Under the pieces are notes generated by a model. The model ran no database searches, was not told the DNA's origin, and saw only the letters and a program-made list of their open reading frames with translations. 64,000 bases of DNA, from positions 1-64,000 of the forward strand of contig JAKOXK010000064.1 of NCBI GenBank assembly GCA_029781035.1, given 5' to 3'. Numbering within the stretch: position 1 is the first letter of the stretch; every line of letters starts with the position of its first letter. A program made the position numbers and the translations under genes. The stretch comes from Armatimonadota bacterium. Lineage in GTDB: Bacteria > Armatimonadota > Fimbriimonadia > Fimbriimonadales > Fimbriimonadaceae. This document shows, piece after piece, positions 1 to 7,849 of this stretch.

Positions 1-567
1 CAGCGGAAGGTATGGCTTCTGCTGGAACCCACCGATGGCCTCCAATGCAGCACGGCGGACAAGGGTTGAGACAGGAAACGTGAACGTGAGGTGCCTGACA
101 TCGAGCAAGCCTAGCGAAGCTTGTCCTGTCGGCCTGTTTGTCCTGATATCCTCCGACGGGAGTGTCGACGGCACGGTGGCGATCACGGATCCATCCTCGT
201 CGATCTCTTGAGTCAGGCCACTGGCCAAGACCACGTCGCTGTCATCAAATGCGGTGACCTGGCTCGCAAGCTTGTCCGGCGGCCAGAGGTCGTCGCCTTC
301 CAGGATCGCGACGACCTCCCCTGTCGCGGCCCCCAGGGCACGATTGTAGGTGTCCGCAAGATGATCAAGGCCCGTGTGTTCGATCCGTATGAGTCGGACC
401 CGTGGGTCTTTGAAAGTGCGGACGACCTCTACGGTTTGGTCAGTCGAGCCGTCGTCTACCACCACGACTTCAAGGTCGCCAAATGTCTGGCTGAGAACGG
501 AATCCAAACAAGCTCTGATGTAAGGCCCGTGGTTATAGGTTGGGGTGACGACGCTCACCCGGGGCAT
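1..567 (-). CDS. Family 2 glycosyltransferase (3' end outside window)
   Basis: The minus strand from an ATG at 567 reads MPRVSVVTPTYNHGPYIRA, then VVVVDDGSTDQT (residues about 34-45) and ILEGDDLWPPDK (about 86-97). These are the nucleotide-binding start and DDG/DxD-like signatures of GT-A fold family 2 glycosyltransferases, which move a sugar from a nucleotide-sugar to a glycan or lipid acceptor on the cytoplasmic side. An in-frame TAA lies just upstream of this ATG, so it is the first possible start. The frame is open for 189 codons and runs off the window at position 1, so the C-terminus and acceptor specificity are unseen. Donor and acceptor are unknown. Confidence 0.85.
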   Translation of the reverse strand, partial: MPRVSVVTPTYNHGPYIRACLDSVLSQTFGDLEVVVVDDGSTDQTVEVVRTFKDPRVRLIRIEHTGLDHLADTYNRALGAATGEVVAILEGDDLWPPDKLASQVTAFDDSDVVLASGLTQEIDEDGSVIATVPSTLPSEDIRTNRPTGQASLGLLDVRHLTFTFPVSTLVRRAALEAIGGFQQKPYLPL

Positions 568-737
568 GGACTGTGGTTTACCCGAGACCGTGTCTCTCCG
601 GTACGGCACGACCGGCGCAATATGAAGACCTTATGGTGCACGTTCCCGGGCCAAAAAACGCGCCTCACGACCAAACTCCGCTATGACCACCGGTATGCGA
701 CTGTTTCGTTGTCACACCGCGCCGTGCTCGGCGTCAG

Positions 738-790
738 CAAGGGACGAACTCAGGCTTGCCGGTCTGTACGGCAAACCGCGTCGTCCCTTG
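738..790 (-). terminator. Hairpin downstream of the KBL gene
   Basis: A perfect 10-bp inverted repeat (CAAGGGACGA at 738-747, TCGTCCCTTG at 781-790) encloses a second stem (TTGCCG 756-761 / CGGCAA 769-774). It begins 7 bp beyond the stop codon of the minus-strand KBL gene, where a transcription terminator would be expected. It has no clear U-tract, so it may act with a factor or as an mRNA 3' stabiliser. Confidence 0.55.
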
Positions 791-796
791 TAACCT

Positions 797-2044
797 TCAC
801 AGTCCGAATTTGGCGACCAAGTCCTTCTTGCCCAATCCCAGGATCCCGTGCTTCTCGCCAACCTTTCGGAACGCGGCCAACGCCACGTCGAGATGGGCTT
901 TGTCGTGGGCTGCGGAGAGCTGCGTGCGGATACGCGCTTGTCCCTTGGGTACGACTGGAAAGAAGAAGCCCACGGCGTAGACGCCTTCGGCGAACAGGTC
1001 TTTCGCGAAGTCTTGTGCGAGTTTGGCGTTGTAAAGCATCACGGGCACGATGGGCGAGTCGCCGTTCTTGATGTCGAGTCCCGTCTCGATGAGCCCCTTC
1101 CGCCAGTACTCAGTGTTCCACTCCAGCTTGTCGCGACGTTCGGTCGAGGAGAACAACAGGTCCATGACTTTGAGGGCGCCGCTCACGATCACGGGAGCGA
1201 CCGTGTTGGAGAAGAGATAGGGTCTGGCGCGTTGCCGGCACATTTCGACCAACTCACGGCGTCCGCTCACGCAGCCTCCGCTTGCGCCGCCCAGTCCTTT
1301 GCCAAGCGTCGTCGTGATGATGTCGATCTTGCCGAACACGCCGCAGTGCTCGTGTGTCCCGCGGCCCGTTTTGCCCATGAATCCAGACGCATGAGAGTCG
1401 TCCAGGAACGTCATGGCGTCGTACTTCTCGGCGAGCGCGACGATCTCATCCATCTTCGCTACGTCGCCGTCCATCGAAAACACGCCGTCGGTGACGATCA
1501 CACGGAAGCGCTTGTCCTGGTGCTCTTGAAGTTTCTCCTCCAAGTGCCCCATGTCGGAGTGCTTGTAGGTGTCGTTCATCGCCTTGCACAGGCGCATGCC
1601 ATCGACGATGCTTGCATGGACTAGACGGTCGGCAATCATCACGTCCTGCTCGCCCAGGATGGCCTCGAACACGCCGGCGTTGGCATCCATGCAGGACGGG
1701 AAGAGGAGGGTGTCCTCAGTGCCGAGGAACTCGGTGAGGCGCTGTTCGAGTTCGCGGTGGATGTCCTGTGTGCCGCAGATGAAACGGACCGAGGACATGC
1801 CGTACCCACGATGGTCGAGTCCGGCGTGCGCAGCCTGCACAACTTCCGGATGGCTCGAGAGCCCGAGATAGTTGTTGGCGCACATGTTGATGACGCGCTT
1901 GGGAGTCGCCCCTTTGGGGTATTCGACTTCGATTTCCGCGCCCTGTGGCGCATGGATATACCGTTCTTCTTTGAAAAGGCCCGCCTCTCGAACCGATTCG
2001 AGTTCGCAGGCGAAGTGCCTTCGCGTGGTGTTGCTGTAAGACAT
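797..2044 (-). CDS. kbl: KBL-type alpha-oxoamine synthase (2-amino-3-ketobutyrate CoA ligase / glycine C-acetyltransferase family)
   Basis: A 415-residue PLP enzyme of the alpha-oxoamine synthase family. It matches KBL over its length: CANNYLGL near residue 54, SVRFICGTQD, TDGVFSMDGD, DDSHASGF, and the PLP-lysine segment TTLGKGLGGASGG near residue 246. KBL proper interconverts glycine plus acetyl-CoA and 2-amino-3-ketobutyrate. Here, however, the gene is last in an operon with a stand-alone ACP, an acyl-CoA synthetase and a holo-ACP synthase. That context resembles acyl-ACP-dependent family members (serine palmitoyltransferase-like), so a long-chain or ACP-bound acyl donor is a real alternative. 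Relative to KBL it has a short N-terminal extension and about 15 extra C-terminal residues. Fold and chemistry are certain; the substrate is not. Confidence 0.88.
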   Translation of the reverse strand: MSYSNTTRRHFACELESVREAGLFKEERYIHAPQGAEIEVEYPKGATPKRVINMCANNYLGLSSHPEVVQAAHAGLDHRGYGMSSVRFICGTQDIHRELEQRLTEFLGTEDTLLFPSCMDANAGVFEAILGEQDVMIADRLVHASIVDGMRLCKAMNDTYKHSDMGHLEEKLQEHQDKRFRVIVTDGVFSMDGDVAKMDEIVALAEKYDAMTFLDDSHASGFMGKTGRGTHEHCGVFGKIDIITTTLGKGLGGASGGCVSGRRELVEMCRQRARPYLFSNTVAPVIVSGALKVMDLLFSSTERRDKLEWNTEYWRKGLIETGLDIKNGDSPIVPVMLYNAKLAQDFAKDLFAEGVYAVGFFFPVVPKGQARIRTQLSAAHDKAHLDVALAAFRKVGEKHGILGLGKKDLVAKFGL

Positions 2045-2112
2045 ATTTCTCGACGTCCCCTATTCCTAATGCAGAGTTTCAAGTGGGGTCTGCATCTCAC
2101 AAACCCCCGCTT

Positions 2113-2364
2113 TCACTTTCCTCCGAACCGCTGTACCAGTACAACAATGCTCTCGACAGTGTCGAAGGCTTCTGGGCTGGCGTCTGCGTCCGGAATCTGG
2201 ATTCCGTACTTCTTTTCCAGGAAGCGCTTCAGGGACACCATCGAAAACGAGTCGACGATGCCGCCGCTGATCAGGGGAGTGTCCACTTCGACCTCGCGGT
2301 CGTCGTCCTCCTCCAGATACTCGCGGCGTACGTATTCCAAAACGACTTGTTTCATCTCATCCAT
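2113..2364 (-). CDS. Stand-alone acyl carrier protein
   Basis: An 83-residue acidic protein with the ACP signature GGIVDSFSMVSLKRFLEKK. Ser39 in the DSF motif is the predicted 4'-phosphopantetheine site, here DSF instead of the DSL of AcpP. GGAGTG lies 5-6 nt before the ATG at 2364. It sits between the acyl-CoA synthetase (39 bp upstream) and the KBL-type enzyme (68 bp downstream), and the operon also encodes a holo-ACP synthase. I infer a dedicated carrier that hands an acyl group to the alpha-oxoamine synthase. It is not the fatty-acid-synthesis AcpP, whose usual fabD/fabG/fabF neighbours are absent. Confidence 0.88.
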   Translation of the reverse strand: MDEMKQVVLEYVRREYLEEDDDREVEVDTPLISGGIVDSFSMVSLKRFLEKKYGIQIPDADASPEAFDTVESIVVLVQRFGGK

Positions 2365-2403
2365 AGGTTCACTCCGTTGTGTTTGGTCGGTTGCTTATGA
2401 CAG

Positions 2404-4104
2404 TCATTCGTCTTCGAGCGTCGAGATGTCGCCGACTTCCTCTCCCCACTCCTTGGCATGGAGCACTCGGCGCATGATCTTTCCACTCCGGTTCTTTGGA
2501 AGCGAGGTCACAAACTCGATCGCTTGCGGCATCGCGAGTGGCGAAAGGTGCTTGCGGCAGAAGTTCATGATCTCCAGTTCGAGATCATCATTGGGTTCGT
2601 AACCTTGCTTGAGCGCGATGAACGCCTTGGGAACCTCCATGTTCACCGGGTCGGGCATGCCGATCGCGGCCGACTCTGCGACCGCCGGGTGCTCGAGGAG
2701 GGCCGACTCGATCTCGAACGGGCCGACGAGGTGACCACCCGTGTTGATGACGTCATCGTCGCGGCCCACGAACCAGTAATAGCCGTCCGCATCGATGCTG
2801 GCACGGTCGCCGCTCAGATACCACCCGTTCACGAATTTGCTGGCGTAGATCTCCGGCTTGTTCCAGTACTGTCGGAACATGGACGGCCAGCCGGGCCGCA
2901 GCGCGATCAGGCCGACCGCACCCGGGTGGTCGAACGGCTCGAAGGTTTTTGGATCCACTACCGTCGCCACAATGCCAGGGAACGGCTTGCCCATCGAACC
3001 GGGCTTGATCGGCAGGCCCGGCATGTTCGTGATCACGATCGAACCTGTCTCGGTCTGCCAGAACGTGTCGTGAAACGGCAGACCCAGCACCTTCTGAGAC
3101 CAGATAACGGCCTCGGCGTTCAGCGGTTCTCCAACGGACGCCAGATGCCTCAGAGACGAGAGTTCGTGTCTCTTCGGTGCTTCCTCGCCCTCCTTCATGA
3201 GCAGTCGGATAGCCGTCGGCGCCGAGTACCACACGGTGATCTTGTGCTTTGCGATAAAACCGTACCATCGGTCCGCTGAGAACCCAGCGTCCAAGATGGC
3301 TTGCGTGGTGCCGTTGGCCCATGGCCCGATGATGCCGTAGCTGGTGCCCGTCACCCAGCCAGGGTCGGCGGTACACCAATAGACATCGGATTCCTGCAGA
3401 TCGAGAACCCAGCTTGCCGTCAAATACTGAGAGAAGACGGAGTTGTGAACGTGGAGCGCACCTTTCGGCTGACCTGTCGTGCCGCTAGTGTAATGCAGCA
3501 CGCTGGGCGTCTCGGGTGTCGTCGGGTACGACTCGAAATCATTGACTTTGGGTGCGTTGTCCAGGTCGAACCCTACCTCGCCATCGGCTAACTTCCGGTC
3601 GCCAGCGTCGATGATCACAGAAGTCTCGAGTGCGGGCAGCTGATCCCTGATCTTTCGGACCTTCAGCCCGTGCTTGTGCTGAGTCAGCACAACCTTGGCG
3701 CCCGAACTTTCGAGGCGAGTCAACAGCGACTCGTCGCCGAAAGCCGAGAACAACGGCTGCACGATCGCTCCCAGTTTCAGTACGGCCAGGAAGCCGATGT
3801 ACAACTCCGGGACGCGGTCCATAAAGACGCACACTCGGTCGCCGGGCTGAACTCCAAGACCGCGCAAGTGAGCGGCGAACGTGTTCGTCAGGACACGCAT
3901 GTCGTCGAACGTGAACCGGCGCACTTCGCCCGCATGGTTCTCCCAGATCATCGCCAGCTTCTTGGCGCGCCCCGTTTGACAGATGCGGTCCGTGCAATAC
4001 CAGCCGATGTTCAACGGCTGTCCCTCCTTGTAGCCCAGCTCATGGCGGGCGATCGACCAATCAAAATGCTTGAGTTCTTCTTCGAATCTCGCGATGTTCG
4101 TCAT
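2404..4104 (-). CDS. AMP-forming acyl-CoA/acyl-ACP synthetase (acetyl-CoA synthetase-like)
   Basis: A 566-residue ANL-superfamily adenylating enzyme. The P-loop-like motif YTSGTTGQPKG is near residue 208. The GD of YLSGDRASIDADGYYWFVG and the hinge (VGRDDDVINTGG) lie in the last third, and the catalytic lysine in NRSGKIMRR is near residue 542. Overall it most resembles the acetyl-/propionyl-CoA synthetase branch. It activates a carboxylate as acyl-AMP and passes it to CoA, or, as the adjacent acp suggests, to the phosphopantetheine of that ACP (inference). Its start overlaps the 3' end of the holo-ACP synthase gene by 44 bp, so the two are probably translated in a coupled way. Confidence 0.87.
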   Translation of the reverse strand: MTNIARFEEELKHFDWSIARHELGYKEGQPLNIGWYCTDRICQTGRAKKLAMIWENHAGEVRRFTFDDMRVLTNTFAAHLRGLGVQPGDRVCVFMDRVPELYIGFLAVLKLGAIVQPLFSAFGDESLLTRLESSGAKVVLTQHKHGLKVRKIRDQLPALETSVIIDAGDRKLADGEVGFDLDNAPKVNDFESYPTTPETPSVLHYTSGTTGQPKGALHVHNSVFSQYLTASWVLDLQESDVYWCTADPGWVTGTSYGIIGPWANGTTQAILDAGFSADRWYGFIAKHKITVWYSAPTAIRLLMKEGEEAPKRHELSSLRHLASVGEPLNAEAVIWSQKVLGLPFHDTFWQTETGSIVITNMPGLPIKPGSMGKPFPGIVATVVDPKTFEPFDHPGAVGLIALRPGWPSMFRQYWNKPEIYASKFVNGWYLSGDRASIDADGYYWFVGRDDDVINTGGHLVGPFEIESALLEHPAVAESAAIGMPDPVNMEVPKAFIALKQGYEPNDDLELEIMNFCRKHLSPLAMPQAIEFVTSLPKNRSGKIMRRVLHAKEWGEEVGDISTLEDE

Positions 4105-4507
4105 AGAAGAGGTTGTCTCCTCTTTCGTCCTGATCGTGCCAGCCCTCGAGCACGACGTACGCCACCCCTAACTCACTGTCTGCGGCACAGGAGAGCCACG
4201 CGGCACGCGCGCCTATCGTTTCCGCTCGCAAGCGCGCACCGCCGTGCCACACGATCCTTCGGGAGCCTGAAGCTTCCTGCAGCACCTCGATGCCGTCCCA
4301 AGACACCCCTTCGCTGATTCCCGTCCCAAGCGCCTTCGCTGCGGCTTCTTTGCCTGCAAAGCGAAGGGCCAGCTCCTTGGCAGAACCAGCACATTGGGTG
4401 ATTTCGGCTTCGGTGAAGACGGCGTCGAGAAAACCACCATCGGGTCGCGCTAGTTCGCGCTTCATTCGGGCCACGCTGATCACGTCCATCCCGATCCCGA
4501 TGACCAT
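4061..4507 (-). CDS. acpS: Holo-ACP synthase (4'-phosphopantetheinyl transferase, AcpS type)
   Basis: AcpS-type transferase that moves 4'-phosphopantetheine from CoA to the conserved serine of ACP. Both family signatures are present: GIGMDVISVARMKREL at the N-terminus (Mg-binding Asp) and RFAGKEAAAKALGTGI (catalytic Glu/Lys region). The ATG at 4507 places GIGMD at residues 3-7, as in other AcpS proteins; a longer reading to 4555 would only add a non-homologous tail. The normal fold ends at VVLEG, followed by about 28 extra charged residues that arise because the gene runs 44 bp into the next one. It is first in the operon and presumably activates the ACP encoded two genes downstream. Confidence 0.88.
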   Translation of the reverse strand: MVIGIGMDVISVARMKRELARPDGGFLDAVFTEAEITQCAGSAKELALRFAGKEAAAKALGTGISEGVSWDGIEVLQEASGSRRIVWHGGARLRAETIGARAAWLSCAADSELGVAYVVLEGWHDQDERGDNLFYDEHREIRRRTQAF

Positions 4508-4549
4508 GGTGCTGACTGAGTCTACCGTCGTTCTGCCACAATCCACGGG
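4508..4549. promoter_or_regulatory. 42-bp divergent promoter region between acpS and the second alpha-oxoamine synthase
   Basis: Only 42 bp separate the two divergent start codons. On the plus strand CACAAT (4537-4542) lies 7 nt before the ATG at 4550. On the minus strand TAGACT (plus 4519-4524) lies 11 nt before the ATG at 4507. Both mRNAs would then have almost no 5' leader, and the two -10 boxes are close enough for one regulator to affect both. Confidence 0.5.
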
Positions 4550-5755
4550 ATGCACCTAAGCCTTCAGGACTGGCTGAAAGACCAGCTTGACCAACTCCGT
4601 CGCGACTCACAATACAAGACTCCGAGGTTCCTCGAGACGCCGACAGGGGCTCGCCCAGTGATCGATGGACGCGAGGTGATCAATCTTGCCACCAACAATT
4701 ATCTGGGCCTTGCAAACCATCCGCAGGTGAAGAAGGCGGCGTTGGCTGCGATCGAGCGGTGGGGCGTCGGTGCAGGTGGCGTGAGATGGATCGGCGGCAC
4801 CATGCAGGTCCACAACCAGCTGGAGTTGGAACTTGCGGAGTTCAAGCACGTTGAAGCTGTCCTCGTGTTCACCAGCGGCTTCACAGCAAACAGCGGCTGC
4901 ATCCCCGCGGTACTCACTGAAAAAGACGTCGTGATCAGTGACGAACTCAACCACGCGTCGATCATCGACGGCATCCGACTCAGCAAAGCCGTCTATCAGA
5001 AGTCAGAAGGCTGGGTCTACGCGCACAAGGACATGGATGGCCTCGAGGCCTGCTTGCGAAAGGCAGAAAAGCAGGGATTTGAGAAGAAGATGATCATCAC
5101 CGACGGCGTCTTCTCGATGGATGGGGACATCGCGCCCCTGCCCGAGATCGTGCAGCTCGCCGAGCAGTACGGAGCGTTCGTCATGCTCGACGACGCCCAT
5201 GCGAGCGGCGTGCTGGGCAAGAACGGCGCCGGCACCGTCTCCCACTTCGACCTCCATGGGCGAGTGGACATTCAACTAGGCACGCTCTCCAAGGCGCTCG
5301 GCGTCGTAGGAGGTTACATTGCCGGATCGCAGGCGCTCAAGGAGTGGCTCATCAACCGCGGGCGGCCTTACTTGTTCTCCACGGCCCACCCGCCGATGGT
5401 CGCCGCGGCCCTCATCGCCTCACTCGAAATCATGCAGACCGATCCTGAACCGATGGAGCGGCTCTGGGCGAACACGAGGTGGTGGAAGAACGCACTTGCC
5501 AACGCGGGGTTCGACACACTCGGCAGCGAGACACCGATCACACCCGTTTACGTAGGCGACGAGGCCAAAGCTCAGCAAATGGAACGGCTACTGTGGGACG
5601 AAGGCGTGTACGCGCTTTCGATCGTCTATCCGACTGTCGCCAGGGGTCGGGCCCGGATACGGACGATGCCGTCGGCGTTGCACTCGACCGAAGACCTGGA
5701 GCTTGCGCTGAACGCCTTCAAGCGCGTAAGGGACCGTTTGACGGGCCCTGCTTAG
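4550..5755 (+). CDS. Second alpha-oxoamine synthase (KBL/BioF-like PLP acyltransferase)
   Basis: A 401-residue alpha-oxoamine synthase with NLATNNYLGLANHP, GGVRWIGGTMQVHNQLE, TDGVFSMDGD, DDAHASGVLG and the PLP-lysine segment LGTLSKALGVVGGY (Lys near residue 249). The GTMQVHNQLE form and the YAHKDMDGLE stretch resemble the Bacillus/Thermus enzymes annotated as glycine C-acetyltransferase or 8-amino-7-oxononanoate synthase. Several of those accept a range of acyl-CoAs. It condenses an amino acid with an acyl thioester to give an aminoketone. It is clearly a different branch from the enzyme at 797-2044. No threonine dehydrogenase and no bioA/D/B genes lie nearby, so the pathway cannot be fixed from context. 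Confidence 0.85.
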   Translation: MHLSLQDWLKDQLDQLRRDSQYKTPRFLETPTGARPVIDGREVINLATNNYLGLANHPQVKKAALAAIERWGVGAGGVRWIGGTMQVHNQLELELAEFKHVEAVLVFTSGFTANSGCIPAVLTEKDVVISDELNHASIIDGIRLSKAVYQKSEGWVYAHKDMDGLEACLRKAEKQGFEKKMIITDGVFSMDGDIAPLPEIVQLAEQYGAFVMLDDAHASGVLGKNGAGTVSHFDLHGRVDIQLGTLSKALGVVGGYIAGSQALKEWLINRGRPYLFSTAHPPMVAAALIASLEIMQTDPEPMERLWANTRWWKNALANAGFDTLGSETPITPVYVGDEAKAQQMERLLWDEGVYALSIVYPTVARGRARIRTMPSALHSTEDLELALNAFKRVRDRLTGPA

Positions 5756-5798
5756 GAAGCTCGCTTGGCCCTTGTGGGCCACCGAACCGTGCTTTGAA

Positions 5799-5838
5799 GA
5801 CAGCCAGCCTTCAGTCAGACCGCTGAAGGCTGGCTGTC
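5799..5838. terminator. Bidirectional terminator hairpin
   Basis: A perfect 16-bp stem (GACAGCCAGCCTTCAG at 5799-5814, its complement at 5823-5838) closes an 8-nt loop. It sits between the convergent ends of the alpha-oxoamine synthase gene and the minus-strand TlpA-like gene, so it can serve both. No strong U-tract follows on either side. Confidence 0.8.
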
Positions 5839-5851
5839 GGGCGACAGTGAC

Positions 5852-7174
5852 TTACTCGCCGGAGGCGAGCAGTTCTTCGACCTGCTTTCGGAACTCGGCG
5901 AAAGAGTCCTTGCTATAGCCGACGTGCACGCTATGGATCACACCTTTGCGGTCGATCAGGATCGCGGTGGGAATGGCGTTGACACCGTATTCCTCCATGT
6001 TCGACCGGTCGCCCAAGACCACTGACCACGGCATCTTGTGCTCTGACTTGAACTCGGCCATCTTGGCGAACTCGGTGTCCTTGTCCATGGTTCGGCCGGG
6101 CATGCCTTCACCTTTGTAATAACCGTAGTAAGTGGTCACGCTGACGACTTCGAGGCCTTTGCTGTGCAGGTCGCCGTACATCTGCTCCATGTCGGGGAAG
6201 CTGGCGATGCAGGGCCCGCACCAGTGGGCAAAAAAGTCGACGATCACGACTTTGCCGCGCATGGACTCCAAGCCTTTGAAATCTCCGTGGCTCCTCTCTG
6301 CCGTGATCATCGGGGCGACGCTGCCCTCGAGCGTCATGCGGGTGAGGGCCATCTGGGCGTTGCGGTGGACGGGCGAGTCTTCGGGGATCTTGGCCATGGC
6401 ACTGGTCAACACCTTCTTGGCCTCGTTCTTCTTGCCGGCATCGGCCAGCAACTCGGCCCGCTTGCTGGCGAACGAGAACACCTCGGTCTCGTTCATCTGC
6501 TTACCGGCCTTCTCCAGCTCGGCGAGCCTGTCGGCATCGGACTTCGGGGGATTCGTCCCCGTCTGGGGGCGACTCTTTTCACTGGCCAAAACGCGCTTCG
6601 CGTAGTCTTTGGGATCCTCCAGCAAGACTTTCTTCTCGACTGAATCGAGAGTCTTCAGGGCCGGTTCGAGCCCCTTCTTCTCGTAGATCGTGTCCACGTA
6701 GACGTTGGTCGTCATTGAGGCCAGAGAGCGGGAGCTGTTGGCATCGGGGACGGGGATTGTGTCGAGCGTCGAAGCGAGCGAGTCGGCCTCGCCTTCGGCG
6801 TTGCACGACTGCGCCATCAGGTACATGGCCTGAAACTTGATGGGGTCGGCGGGGTTGGTGGTGAGGAACTTGCGCGCCAGGTCACAGCACTCGTGGTTCT
6901 TGCCTGCGCTCTGGAAGAGCCTGGCCCAGAGGTACGCGTCTTTGGCGTCGATCTTGCCAACGTCGACATCCTTGATCAGGTCGTTGAGTTTTGCCTGGAC
7001 CTTCTGTGCGATCTCTTGGTAGTTCGGATTGGCGCCAGAGTCGCGCGCCTGCTTGATCAGGTCCGCGCGCAGCTGGTCGATCTGCGTCCCGATCTTCTGA
7101 GCATCGGCAGCCGTCTGGCCAAAGGCGGCCGCACAAGCGACGGCCAAGAAGCAAGCGAGTAGAAGGCGCTTCAT
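5852..7174 (-). CDS. Secreted TlpA-like thioredoxin-domain protein with helical N-terminal region
   Basis: A 440-residue protein with a Sec signal peptide (MKRLLLACFLAVACAAAFGQ). An alpha-helical, TPR-like region follows to about residue 280. The C-terminal thioredoxin fold has FFAHWCGPCIASFPDM (redox Cys pair near residues 319-322) and the cis-Pro segment NAIPTAILIDRKG. TlpA/ResA-type proteins reduce disulfides or apocytochromes outside the membrane; the partner here is unknown. TACACT lies exactly 7 nt upstream of the ATG, suggesting a leaderless mRNA. It is transcribed alone and ends at the hairpin at 5799-5838. The role of the N-terminal domain is unassigned. Confidence 0.85.
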   Translation of the reverse strand: MKRLLLACFLAVACAAAFGQTAADAQKIGTQIDQLRADLIKQARDSGANPNYQEIAQKVQAKLNDLIKDVDVGKIDAKDAYLWARLFQSAGKNHECCDLARKFLTTNPADPIKFQAMYLMAQSCNAEGEADSLASTLDTIPVPDANSSRSLASMTTNVYVDTIYEKKGLEPALKTLDSVEKKVLLEDPKDYAKRVLASEKSRPQTGTNPPKSDADRLAELEKAGKQMNETEVFSFASKRAELLADAGKKNEAKKVLTSAMAKIPEDSPVHRNAQMALTRMTLEGSVAPMITAERSHGDFKGLESMRGKVVIVDFFAHWCGPCIASFPDMEQMYGDLHSKGLEVVSVTTYYGYYKGEGMPGRTMDKDTEFAKMAEFKSEHKMPWSVVLGDRSNMEEYGVNAIPTAILIDRKGVIHSVHVGYSKDSFAEFRKQVEELLASGE

Positions 7175-7181
7175 AGCCCAA

Positions 7182-7187
7182 AGTGTA
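7182..7187 (-). promoter_or_regulatory. -10 box of the TlpA-like gene, leaderless spacing
   Basis: Minus-strand TACACT (4 of 6 to TATAAT) with 7 nt between it and the ATG at 7174. The transcript would start at or next to the start codon. Other genes in the window show the same spacing. Confidence 0.45.
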
Positions 7188-7381
7188 CACCAGGATCTTC
7201 ACCGGAAAACCCAAACTGAGCAGCGGGAATCGAGCGTTCAGCTCCGCGGAGTCGAGGGTACTCGTCGAAGTCTCTGACGCTCTGCAAAGCGGCCAGCATG
7301 GTGCACCCAAGACACAGGGAATGACAAAGAAGAATAACGAACTTGACAAACTTCCGGAGGGGGAGGGGTACCGTCTCAAAT

Positions 7382-7846
7382 GTGAAAGCAATCGCTCTTA
7401 CAATCCTAGGGTTTCCGTCGACGTTTGCCCTTGACCAATATGTCTACGATATTCCACCGTCCTGTCTCACAACGGGTACTGAGCGCACACAGACGGTGAG
7501 GATCGAAACGAACATGACCGGATCCGATATCACGGTCGGAACCCAATGGCACCATGTGGATTCGCACTACGAATGTACCGGCAGCTCCGCTTCCTCTCCC
7601 AACCCGCCATGGGGCAGTGCCTTCTTGTGGCTGTTCAACACTCCCGGATCGTGGGATGCCTCCTCTGGTGGAACAGTTCACGCCCTCAAAGTCAGAACTT
7701 GGTATTGGCACTGGCTCGAAGACGAGGGTACTGACCAATGGCACCAAAGCGCCAACACCTATACTCGCTACCTGAACGAGCAGTACAATTTCGAGTTGCT
7801 CAGCGAAGAGCACGATGCTACAGGTGGAAACCAGGGCGGTGGTTAG
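7382..7846 (+). CDS. Secreted protein of unknown function
   Basis: I do not recognise this family. From a GTG at 7382 the product is 154 residues, beginning VKAIALTILGFPSTFA, a plausible short signal peptide, followed by a Trp/Tyr/Ser-rich region (WHHVDSHYECTG, WYWHWLEDEGTDQW) with a Gly/Asn-rich end. The GTG is chosen because a strong purine-rich RBS (GGAGGGGGAGGGG at 7356-7368) lies just upstream, and the alternative in-frame start at 7343 would place that RBS inside the gene. It is followed after 3 bp by another secreted protein, so the two probably form an operon and may act together. Confidence 0.6.
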   Translation: MKAIALTILGFPSTFALDQYVYDIPPSCLTTGTERTQTVRIETNMTGSDITVGTQWHHVDSHYECTGSSASSPNPPWGSAFLWLFNTPGSWDASSGGTVHALKVRTWYWHWLEDEGTDQWHQSANTYTRYLNEQYNFELLSEEHDATGGNQGGG

Positions 7847-7849
7847 GAA

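Noticed and set aside
4508-4549. A tRNA or small RNA in short gaps between genes
   Set aside because: No cloverleaf-like stem pattern with TTC and CCA-side features was seen in this or the other gaps I read.
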